The notes beneath the pieces are model-generated. The model was not told the origin of the DNA. It worked only from the letters and a program-made list of their open reading frames with translations, and ran no database searches. Shown piece by piece: positions 1 to 6,977 of a stretch of 25,764 bases of DNA. The first letter of the stretch is position 1. Each line of letters starts with the position of its first letter. A program made the translations under genes and the position numbers. The DNA is from Ruminococcus sp. Lineage in GTDB: Bacteria; Bacillota; Clostridia; Oscillospirales; Ruminococcaceae. The stretch covers positions 1-25,764 of the forward strand of contig JAGCWY010000050.1 in assembly GCA_017961625.1 (NCBI GenBank), read 5' to 3'.

Positions 1-213
1 GAGATGAACCTGCTCCCTAAGGTAAAGGCTGAGATCGCAGTATGCGCAGTACCTGTAGATAAGGTGGTTGCAGCGGCAAAGGCTGCACTTTATACAGGCA
101 ACTATGGCGACGGTAAGATGTTCATTTATGATATCGAGAATATTATCAAGATACGTACCGGTGAAGAAGGCTACAACGCTCTTCACGATTCAGCTGAGTG
201 GGAAAAAGCTTAA
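1..213 (+). CDS. P-II family nitrogen regulatory protein, C-terminal part (5' end outside window)
   Basis: Partial gene, open at the left edge; 70 residues are visible, ending at the TAA at 211-213. The reading begins just after where the P-II T-loop would end: the LLPKVKAEIAV strand is followed by a helix with VDKVVAAAKAA, the TGNYGDGKMFIYDIE segment and the IIKIRTGEEG strand. This matches the conserved TGxxGDGKIF and RTGExG motifs of GlnB/GlnK proteins. P-II trimers sense 2-oxoglutarate and ATP/ADP and control nitrogen assimilation by binding targets. The T-loop and any uridylylation tyrosine lie outside the window, so GlnB and GlnK cannot be separated. It lies 87 bases upstream of glutamine synthetase on the same strand, so co-transcription is likely. 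Confidence 0.9.
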   Translation, partial: EMNLLPKVKAEIAVCAVPVDKVVAAAKAALYTGNYGDGKMFIYDIENIIKIRTGEEGYNALHDSAEWEKA

Positions 214-219
214 GCTTAT

Positions 220-273
220 AAGGAGTCTGCATACATCTTAATAACAGATCTCCCGATGTATGCAGACTTCCTT
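220..273 (+). promoter_or_regulatory. Long stem-loop between the P-II gene and glutamine synthetase
   Basis: The left arm at 220-237 (AAGGAGTCTGCATACATC) pairs with 255-273 along about 18 base pairs with a single bulged T, around a 17-base loop. No T-run follows, so it is not a classic intrinsic terminator. It may set relative expression of the two genes by acting as a processing or stability element or a partial attenuator. The glutamine synthetase RBS at 288-292 lies just downstream and is not in the stem. The function is inferred. Confidence 0.6.
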
Positions 274-300
274 ACATAATATGATTTGGAGGTAATTACA

Positions 301-2388
301 ATGGAAAAAATCACAGACTATTATGGTTCAATGGTATTCGATGACAGAATAATGAAGGCAACTCTTTCGGATAAAGTATACAAATCACTGAAAAGAACTA
401 TAGACAAAGGAACTCCTCTTGATATATCCGTAGCAAATGCAGTTGCATCTGCAATGAAGGAGTGGGCGATTGAAAAAGGTGCAACTCACTACACACACTG
501 GTTTCAGCCAATGACAGGTGTTACAGCTGAGAAGCATGACAGCTTTATTTCTCCTGCACCCGACGGAAGAGTTATCATGGAATTCTCGGGCAAGGAGCTC
601 ATTAAAGGCGAGCCTGACGCATCTTCTTTTCCCTCCGGCGGACTTCGTGCTACCTTTGAGGCACGTGGATATACAGCGTGGGATCCGACTTCTTACGCAT
701 TCATAAAGGACGGTACTCTTTACATCCCGACTGCATTTTGTTCATATACAGGTGAGGCTCTTGACAAAAAAGTACCGCTCCTTCGTTCAATGGAAGCCCT
801 TAACAAGCAGGCTCTGCGTGTACTTAAACTATTCGGCAATGACAAGGTAAAGAGCGTAAAGACCTCCGTTGGTCCCGAGCAGGAATACTTTCTCGTTGAT
901 CGTGAGATGTGGAAGAAGAGAAAAGACCTAATCATGACAGGACGTACTCTCTTCGGTGCTATGCCACCCAAAGGCCAGGAAATGGACGACCATTATTTCG
1001 GTTCCATCAAGCCAAGAGTTGCCGAGTATATGGCTGATCTCGACAAGGAACTGTGGAAGCTTGGCATCCTCGCTAAAACTAAGCATAATGAAGTTGCACC
1101 TGCACAGCACGAGCTTGCTCCCATATACGATACAACAAATATCGCTGCTGATCACAATCAGCTTACAATGGAAGTAATGCAAAAAGTCGCTATCCGCCAT
1201 GGACTTGTTTGTCTGCTCCATGAAAAGCCATTTGCAGGAGTAAATGGATCAGGTAAGCACAACAACTGGTCAATATCCACAGATCAAGGTGAGAACCTTC
1301 TTTCTCCCGGTGAGACTCCCGCTGAGAATGCACAGTTCCTGCTTTTCCTTGCAGCAGTTATCAAGGCTGTTGACGATTATCAGGATCTGCTGAGACTTTC
1401 CGTTGCTACCGCAGGCAATGACCACCGTCTCGGTGCAAATGAAGCTCCGCCTGCTGTAATATCCATATTCCTCGGTGACGAGCTGACAGCAGTTCTCGAC
1501 GCTATCGAAAAGGATAAACCATACGGCGGAACAAAGAAGGAAAAAATGCAGCTTGGTGTTGATGTTCTTCCTAAGTTCAGCAAGGACTCCACTGACAGAA
1601 ACAGAACTTCTCCATTTGCATTTACAGGTAACAAATTCGAGTTCCGTATGCTTGGTTCTTCAAACAGTATCTCATGTGCGAATATTCACCTCAATGCAGC
1701 AGTAGCAGAGGAGTTGAAGCAGTTCGCTGATGACCTGGAGGGGGCAAAGGACTTCAACAAGGCTCTTCACGACCTTATCAGGAAGACTATCAAGGAGCAC
1801 AAACGTATCATCTTCAACGGTAACGGCTATGATGATGCATGGATAAAGGAAGCTGAAAAGCGTGGCCTGATGAATCTTAAAACCACTGCTGACGCAATGC
1901 CGAAAATCTGCGATAAGAAGAATGTGGATATGCTCACTTCTCACGGAGTATTCACTGAAGCTGAAATATTCTCACGCTGTGATATCATGCTTGAGAACTA
2001 CATCAAGACAGTAAACATCGAGGCTATTACTATGATAGATATGGCACGCAAGGAGATAATCCCTGCAGTTGCAAAATTTGCAGCTGATACAGCTTCTGCT
2101 GTTGCAGTTAAAAAGAGTGTATCAAAAGCAGCCTGCAAGTATGAGAGCCGTCTTGTAACTGAGCTTTCAGAGTTAATTGATGAAATGGATTCGGCAACAA
2201 CAAAGCTTGAAAAAGTAGTTGCAGATTTCAAAAAGCAGGATGTTATCATTAAGGCTTCTGAATTTGTCCGCGATAGTATGCTTCCTGCAATGGATAAGCT
2301 CCGTGCCACAGCTGACAAGGCAGAGACATTAACGGCTGAATCTTATTGGCCATTCCCTGCATACGACAAGCTCCTTTTCGGAGTGTGA
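301..2388 (+). CDS. glnN: Glutamine synthetase type III
   Basis: Makes glutamine from glutamate, ammonia and ATP in the cytoplasm, as part of nitrogen assimilation. At 695 residues it has the length of GSIII (about 700), far longer than GSI (about 450-470). Visible GS motifs include VGPEQEYFLVD with metal-binding glutamates, HNEVAPAQHELAP, and the nucleotide-binding block KPFAGVNGSGKHNNWS. The GSIII-typical stretch FRMLGSSNSISCANIHLNAA follows, with a C-terminal helical extension after about residue 580. An upstream in-frame TTG at 286 is possible, but GGAGG at 288-292 overlaps it and is spaced 8 bases from the ATG at 301, so 301 is taken as the start. The neighbouring P-II gene supports a nitrogen operon. 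A strong terminator follows at 2444-2496. Confidence 0.96.
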   Translation: MEKITDYYGSMVFDDRIMKATLSDKVYKSLKRTIDKGTPLDISVANAVASAMKEWAIEKGATHYTHWFQPMTGVTAEKHDSFISPAPDGRVIMEFSGKELIKGEPDASSFPSGGLRATFEARGYTAWDPTSYAFIKDGTLYIPTAFCSYTGEALDKKVPLLRSMEALNKQALRVLKLFGNDKVKSVKTSVGPEQEYFLVDREMWKKRKDLIMTGRTLFGAMPPKGQEMDDHYFGSIKPRVAEYMADLDKELWKLGILAKTKHNEVAPAQHELAPIYDTTNIAADHNQLTMEVMQKVAIRHGLVCLLHEKPFAGVNGSGKHNNWSISTDQGENLLSPGETPAENAQFLLFLAAVIKAVDDYQDLLRLSVATAGNDHRLGANEAPPAVISIFLGDELTAVLDAIEKDKPYGGTKKEKMQLGVDVLPKFSKDSTDRNRTSPFAFTGNKFEFRMLGSSNSISCANIHLNAAVAEELKQFADDLEGAKDFNKALHDLIRKTIKEHKRIIFNGNGYDDAWIKEAEKRGLMNLKTTADAMPKICDKKNVDMLTSHGVFTEAEIFSRCDIMLENYIKTVNIEAITMIDMARKEIIPAVAKFAADTASAVAVKKSVSKAACKYESRLVTELSELIDEMDSATTKLEKVVADFKKQDVIIKASEFVRDSMLPAMDKLRATADKAETLTAESYWPFPAYDKLLFGV

Positions 2389-2443
2389 TATTTAAGAGTA
2401 TCAGAAAAGTCTACACTATAGACCACTCCTTGAAATAAATACA

Positions 2444-2496
2444 GCAAAAAGACACAGAGCCACAGCAATTTTGCCGTTGGCTCTGTGTCTTTTTGC
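2444..2496. terminator. Bidirectional intrinsic terminator
   Basis: A 19-base-pair perfect stem pairs GCAAAAAGACACAGAGCCA at 2444-2462 with 2478-2496, with a 15-base loop. The A-run on the left arm and T-run on the right arm give a U-tract on either strand. It ends the rightward glutamine synthetase transcript and can also stop leftward transcription coming from the lipoprotein operon. Confidence 0.9.
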
Positions 2497-2560
2497 ATAA
2501 TAAATTATTGAAAACAATTGCAATTGCTGCTAAAGATTATTCATAAACTATATATTGATT

Positions 2561-2650
2561 AAGAGGCGGCGATTAAGCCGCCGACCTCTCAGTCGAGTAG
2601 CCAAGTGGACTTTCACCACAAGGCTCTCACAGAATCTACATTTTTAGATT
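2561..2650. other. Cluster of three hairpins, unidentified structured element
   Basis: This holds most of the 320-base gap between the convergent genes. Hairpin A is GGCGGC (2565-2570), loop GATTAA, GCCGCC (2577-2582). Hairpin B pairs GAG/AGCC/GTGG at 2595-2608 with CCAC/GGCT/CTC at 2616-2628, with symmetric AA/AA internal loops. Hairpin C pairs AATCTA (2633-2638) with TAGATT (2645-2650). No ORF fits. It could be the end of a degraded mobile element (IS200/IS605 or group II intron ends are similarly structured) or a 3' RNA of the leftward operon. The strand is unknown. Confidence 0.4.
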
Positions 2651-2709
2651 GACATTTGCAGTATGTGTACTCTGCAAGCAATAACAATTCATATAAGTCC
2701 TGTCCATAT

Positions 2710-5118
2710 CTATTTATACTTTTTCATTATCTCAGATACACGACTCTGTATAGACTTTGCAGCATCCTCTGCCGAGCACTCTCCTGCAAAATACTTGTCG
2801 GCTTCCTCATAGAGAACCGTACTCATATCATCATCGTATTCAATTGCTATATTATCACACTTGCAAAGATAATCATACAGCATATCAGCCTGTTCAGCTG
2901 TAAAACTGGGAACAGATATGCCACTTACCGTATGTTCGGCACCTATCTCACTATTAAGAGTATTCTTGGTTTTGGGCTTGAAGCACGAATAACCGCCATA
3001 AGCATTTTCAAGAACTTTTGAAACAAATTCCCATGCTCCGTCCTTATCCTGACAAGAAGATGTAATGCTATAAAAATACTCTGGCTTTATCAAGCCGCCT
3101 CTTTCACTGTTATCAGTGGGGTATCCTACCATATTGATCTCTTCGCCGTTGCCTTGAAGAGCCTTTACTATATTTATCAATGAATTTACCTGCTCATTTA
3201 CAACAAGTGTCCTGTCAGTCCCAAACCACGTATACTTATCATTATGGTATTCCTGAGAATGACCCATTCCATCATATGTCAGGAAGCGGTTTGCAAATTT
3301 AAGCCTCTTTATGAAGTCATCGCTGTCAAAATGGCATTCTCCCTTATCATAGTCTATAACGCCGTATGCAGAATTAATCATGTCTGCAAACATATATGCT
3401 CTTTCCGTGTCATCATACATATGAACAGCAAAATCCGGTGCATTATCATAGAATTCCAGCATCTCGTCCATAGTCCATGTGGGCTTGCCCCAGAATTTGT
3501 TTTTTACGATAAGGGATTCACAGGTAAATGAACCCGGAAGTCCATATATTATTCCGTCCTTTGCAGACATTGTCTTAATGATTGCAGGGAATATATCGTC
3601 ATGGGTATACCCATTCCTTCCGTCTAGGAACTGTTCCATATCTGTAAGAGCTCCGCTATTTGCAAGCTTTCGATAATCACCGTAACCAAGTCCCATAACG
3701 ATATCAGGGCCGTTTCCGTTCTGAATGTCATCGCAGAGCTGTGAAAATGCCTTACCGATTACTTCACGGATGTTGTCTTCATATACATTGATATCACCGC
3801 CGTTGCTAACTACTTCACCAGGATCACCATAAATAACTGTTCTTATGTGATACCTGTCATTATTACGATTAAAATCCTTGACAATATCATCTGTATTACC
3901 TTCATTATACAAAACAACGCCGAGTGTTAGTTCTGTTTTTTCTGCAAGAGCCGAAATATCTCCGGGTTTGAGCTTAAAATACTCATATTCGCAGCCGTAT
4001 TCTGTGTTTTTTCCCTTTATGCCGAGAAACTCATCGTTTCCAATAGGTAAAACCTCCATAGAGTCCAAATCAGATTTTTTCCAGTTGATTATTTCCTCCA
4101 TGCTACCGCCATCGCATATGCCATATAAAGCATCTGCTTTATTTAAAATGAATTTATATTTTCCATAACCCGTCTGAGGATATCCTTCACCTCCTTCAAA
4201 GGTCATAAACGGTTCTGACAGTGAATTACCTTCCAGCTTGCAAAGTTCATACTTCATGCCGGTTTGTTCACCAGGTAAATATTGACGCTCTCTGTCGAAC
4301 TCATCAGCATTCAAGCGAATGATATAAGGCTCTCCGTCGCTGTCTTTTATAGCAGCCAGCGGCCGATAAAAATCATTGTTTATTTGGGCTTCCATTATCT
4401 GAGTTACAGAGCCGTCTGCCTTGTTTATGCGCAGCAATATCCTGTTATCGTATACAACAAGCAGATGATCATCAAATTCAAGAATGTCATTTATACCGTC
4501 ACTTCCGTAACCGTCGGCTTCGGGCAGCTCAAGGGTGAAGCTGCTGGCTATCTTATTATCGGCGTAATTAACAAGAAGATATGAAGTAGTGCAGTTATCG
4601 TAATAAGCATCATAATCATAATTCTCGTCATATTCTTCAGGCATTTTCATTCCGCCATGATCTTCGATCAGATAGATAACGCTGGCGTCAGAATATGTAT
4701 CCGTATCACTTGTCATGATCTCATAATAATCGGCTGAAATCACTTCTTCGGGAAGCTCTCTTTTGATAAAGGAAAAACCGCTCAGCTCCCTGTCTGCCAG
4801 GTATATTTTTTTCTCGTACGGGTTCCTGACCGAATACATCAGCTGAAGCTCATCATTATCAGCTTCACATACCGAATAAATATACTCAACGTCGGCAGGC
4901 ATATTCACCTTCTCCGCAGTATAGTATCCGGTAATACCGCTTACATCTACCTTTTGACCGAGGCTGGCAGCTCCGGAGAGCTCGTCCCCGGAAATGTCGT
5001 CTGATATGCTGCTGTTTTCTTTATTATTATTTTCTTTTGTTCGTCTGCCGCATGAAGTAGCGCATATTCCGGACAGCATTATAACAATTGCTGCTGAAAA
5101 TGATATTATCTTTTTCAT
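2710..5118 (-). CDS. Lipoprotein with N-terminal unknown domain and C-terminal solute-binding-protein domain
   Basis: An exported lipoprotein of 802 residues. The signal peptide begins MKKIISFSAAIVIMLSG, with a lipobox-like ATSC placing the acylated cysteine at residue 23, followed by an Asn/Lys-rich linker. Residues about 60-390 are rich in beta strands with acidic turns and may form a propeller; I do not recognise the family. Residues about 396-800 resemble family 1 extracellular solute-binding proteins: LTLGVVLYNEG strand, DIVKDFNRNN helix, GNGPDIVMGLGYGDYRKLANSGALTDMEQFLDG and IIYGLPGSF. No ABC permease or ATPase genes are nearby, so a sensory or ligand-presenting role is as likely as uptake. 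The start at 5118 is chosen over the ATG at 5133 because AAGGA lies 8 bases before 5118. It follows the membrane partner gene by 19 bases and closes the ECF operon. Confidence 0.75.
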   Translation of the reverse strand: MKKIISFSAAIVIMLSGICATSCGRRTKENNNKENSSISDDISGDELSGAASLGQKVDVSGITGYYTAEKVNMPADVEYIYSVCEADNDELQLMYSVRNPYEKKIYLADRELSGFSFIKRELPEEVISADYYEIMTSDTDTYSDASVIYLIEDHGGMKMPEEYDENYDYDAYYDNCTTSYLLVNYADNKIASSFTLELPEADGYGSDGINDILEFDDHLLVVYDNRILLRINKADGSVTQIMEAQINNDFYRPLAAIKDSDGEPYIIRLNADEFDRERQYLPGEQTGMKYELCKLEGNSLSEPFMTFEGGEGYPQTGYGKYKFILNKADALYGICDGGSMEEIINWKKSDLDSMEVLPIGNDEFLGIKGKNTEYGCEYEYFKLKPGDISALAEKTELTLGVVLYNEGNTDDIVKDFNRNNDRYHIRTVIYGDPGEVVSNGGDINVYEDNIREVIGKAFSQLCDDIQNGNGPDIVMGLGYGDYRKLANSGALTDMEQFLDGRNGYTHDDIFPAIIKTMSAKDGIIYGLPGSFTCESLIVKNKFWGKPTWTMDEMLEFYDNAPDFAVHMYDDTERAYMFADMINSAYGVIDYDKGECHFDSDDFIKRLKFANRFLTYDGMGHSQEYHNDKYTWFGTDRTLVVNEQVNSLINIVKALQGNGEEINMVGYPTDNSERGGLIKPEYFYSITSSCQDKDGAWEFVSKVLENAYGGYSCFKPKTKNTLNSEIGAEHTVSGISVPSFTAEQADMLYDYLCKCDNIAIEYDDDMSTVLYEEADKYFAGECSAEDAAKSIQSRVSEIMKKYK

Positions 5119-5137
5119 ATTATGTCCTTTCATGTAT

Positions 5138-5974
5138 TTAAGAAATTCTCACATTGCTGATTTTCCACTGTGTTCCGTTCCAAGCGTAATCAAATACATA
5201 TTCTCCGTCCGCATCAATACAGGCTGAGAAATCATATTTTTCATTGTCCTGTATCTTCGGCTCTGATGGAGTTTCGGCGGTCTCATATACGTTTTCCTCT
5301 TTGGTATAAAGCCTGCCATTGTAATCCACTAGAACAGGAGCAGTTGTATTATCCTTACCTTTGACTGCCTCATCTATGCCCATGCTGAGATATATGCCTC
5401 CGTTTGCTTTCAGGGTATCGAAATACTCATTCGTAACCACTGCACGGAAAGAATCATATATTTCTTCACAGCTTTCAAAGCGTTCATCGTCGATCAGATA
5501 ATACTCTGTATCTTCTCCCTGCCATTCCGAATTACGTGAGCTGTATTGTGAAAAGCACCTTCCGCTACCCTTTGTTGCAACTTCTCCGTTGATATAATCC
5601 GAAGTTGATATGAAATTCTCAGTGAGGAGCTTTGCGATAGCGGCATGGTCGGAATACTCAAGTGAACTGAGAACAGTTTTTTTCTTGTTATTATTATTTC
5701 TGTTCCCGTAGAAATAAAGTGAGCTTACGGTAATAACAGCGGCGGCTGCAATCGAAATAGAAACATCGATAATCTTTCTGAATACAGATCTTTTGTACCT
5801 TTCAACACCCGAAACACTGTCATTGTATGTGCGTTCGTCCTGCTGAGATATAAGCTTGCGCTGTATCCGCGAATAAATCCTTTCCCTGATTTCATCGGTA
5901 AAAGCAGAAGAACCATCCTCTTTACTGTCGGAGAACTCAGGGATATTATCATCAAACAATTCCTCTATCTTCAT
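5138..5974 (-). CDS. One-pass membrane protein, likely anti-sigma partner of the adjacent ECF sigma factor
   Basis: 278 residues. About 65 charged cytoplasmic residues, including a basic/helical IRERIYSRIQRKLIS segment, precede one membrane span (IIDVSISIAAAAVITVSSLYFYG). About 190 extracellular residues follow. The order matches single-span anti-sigma factors, but no HxxxCxxC zinc anti-sigma motif is present. The extracellular part has YLIDDERFESCEEIYDSFRAV and LVDYNGRLYTKEENVYE, which recall the cystatin-like IseA/YoeB inhibitors of cell-wall DL-endopeptidases; this is a weak resemblance. The GTG at 5983 overlaps the sigma stop, but GGAG sits 8 bases from the ATG at 5974, so that start is preferred. 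It begins 2 bases after the sigma gene stop, implying translational coupling. Confidence 0.65.
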   Translation of the reverse strand: MKIEELFDDNIPEFSDSKEDGSSAFTDEIRERIYSRIQRKLISQQDERTYNDSVSGVERYKRSVFRKIIDVSISIAAAAVITVSSLYFYGNRNNNNKKKTVLSSLEYSDHAAIAKLLTENFISTSDYINGEVATKGSGRCFSQYSSRNSEWQGEDTEYYLIDDERFESCEEIYDSFRAVVTNEYFDTLKANGGIYLSMGIDEAVKGKDNTTAPVLVDYNGRLYTKEENVYETAETPSEPKIQDNEKYDFSACIDADGEYVFDYAWNGTQWKISNVRIS

Positions 5975-5976
5975 TT

Positions 5977-6549
5977 TCACCACTCCGCATCAACGCCTGC
6001 TTTTAACAGCAGGTTTTTAAGTTTCTTTCTTGCTCGCTGCATCCTTTTCTGTACCGAGCTTGTTGTTATATTTAGCTCCGAAGCTATTTCAACCGATGAC
6101 CTGCCATAGTAATAATGGCGAATTATGATAGATGAATCGGGATCTCCAAGCTTTTTCACGCAGTCCATGAGTATCCCTTTCAGCTCCATGCGCTCAGAAG
6201 TACTTTCAAGCTCGTTCTCTGAGGCTCCATAAAATGGTGCGACATCGTCCATCGATACTGTCCTGTTGCTTTTCAGCGAAAGCCGCCTGAAAAGATCGAT
6301 AGAACTTCTTTTTGCGATAGTGGATATTAACCATTTTAGGTCACCGCTGTAGGCCTTTTCGGATTTAAGCGAACGGAATATGTCAATGAATATATCAGCC
6401 ACACATTCTTCGATATCCTCAGCAGTTCCGCATGATCGAAGATTGTTTGAAGCTATCGTATAGACATAGATGCAGTATTCGTCATATAGCGCACGTTGCC
6501 ACACATCAGAAGGACCTTTCATAAGCTCCCTGAGCTGAATGTCTGTCAT
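5977..6549 (-). CDS. ECF-type RNA polymerase sigma factor (copy 1)
   Basis: 190 residues, the size of an extracytoplasmic-function sigma-70 protein. Region 2 runs from about residue 17 to 92 (WQRALYDEYCIYVYTIASNN, then DIEECVADIFIDIFRSL and WLISTIAKRSSIDLFRR). A linker is followed by region 4 with the helix-turn-helix at about residues 130-180 (DSSIIIRHYYYGRSSVEIASELNITTSSVQKRMQRARKKLK). It redirects RNA polymerase to a small promoter set. It is coupled to the membrane partner at 5974. It is clearly homologous to the sigma factor at 15694-16254 (compare QRALYDEYCIYVY with QRALFDKYYNYVF), so the two modules are paralogous. Confidence 0.92.
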   Translation of the reverse strand: MTDIQLRELMKGPSDVWQRALYDEYCIYVYTIASNNLRSCGTAEDIEECVADIFIDIFRSLKSEKAYSGDLKWLISTIAKRSSIDLFRRLSLKSNRTVSMDDVAPFYGASENELESTSERMELKGILMDCVKKLGDPDSSIIIRHYYYGRSSVEIASELNITTSSVQKRMQRARKKLKNLLLKAGVDAEW

Positions 6550-6576
6550 ATTCCTTATTCACCCCTTTGAACATGT

Positions 6577-6614
6577 TCATCATAATAATCGTTTTTTAAA
6601 ACGCTTAGCGGACA
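6577..6614 (-). promoter_or_regulatory. Candidate promoter of ECF sigma operon 1
   Basis: Read on the minus strand, TGTCCGCTAAG is followed after about 11 bases by CGATTATTATGATGA. The second part resembles the CGTTATTATWAATGA element in front of the other ECF operon and at 16867-16904, and the spacing is nearly the same, but the upstream box differs. This is what one would expect if the two paralogous sigma factors recognise related but distinct promoters. It lies 28 bases upstream of the sigma start. Confidence 0.4.
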
Positions 6615-6634
6615 TATTTTCTGAAAAAATTTTT

Positions 6635-6664
6635 GCTATCGTTTTTTACCAAATATCTGATAGC
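6635..6664. repeat. Inverted repeat upstream of ECF operon 1
   Basis: GCTATC at 6635-6640 is repeated inverted as GATAGC at 6659-6664 around an AT-rich centre. It could be an operator just upstream of the candidate promoter, or chance in AT-rich DNA. The remaining gap to 6832 is AT-rich and shows only a small AACTGT/ACAGTT stem at about 6801-6819. Confidence 0.25.
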
Positions 6665-6831
6665 TTTTTTGTATATTGGTTCGAAGTTTAATTCAGCATA
6701 TTTATTGTAGCAAGATGGAATTTTAATGTCAACATTTTTCTGAAAATTTGACCGGAATAGTCAAGAAATGTACAGTTAAAGAATGCCCTACTGAATAAAT
6801 AACTGTTCTTATGACAGTTATCCAGCTTGTT

Positions 6832-6867
6832 AAAAAAGCCCCTCTGCACGTGCAAAGGAGCTTTTTG
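6832..6867 (-). terminator. Intrinsic terminator of the cysteine protease gene
   Basis: AAAAAGC at 6833-6839 pairs with GCTTTTT at 6860-6866, with an inner CCT/AGG and a TGCA-CG-TGCA top. On the minus strand it ends in a run of six T. It lies about 110 bases after the protease stop codon. Confidence 0.85.
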
Positions 6868-6977
6868 ACAAACTGATGGGACAAGTGAGTTTTCCTATCC
6901 CATTCCTATATTTTGCTGTTATTAGGTTAAACAGCACTAAGTTTTTTTACTGATAAATTAAAGTAAGTACATTTAGA

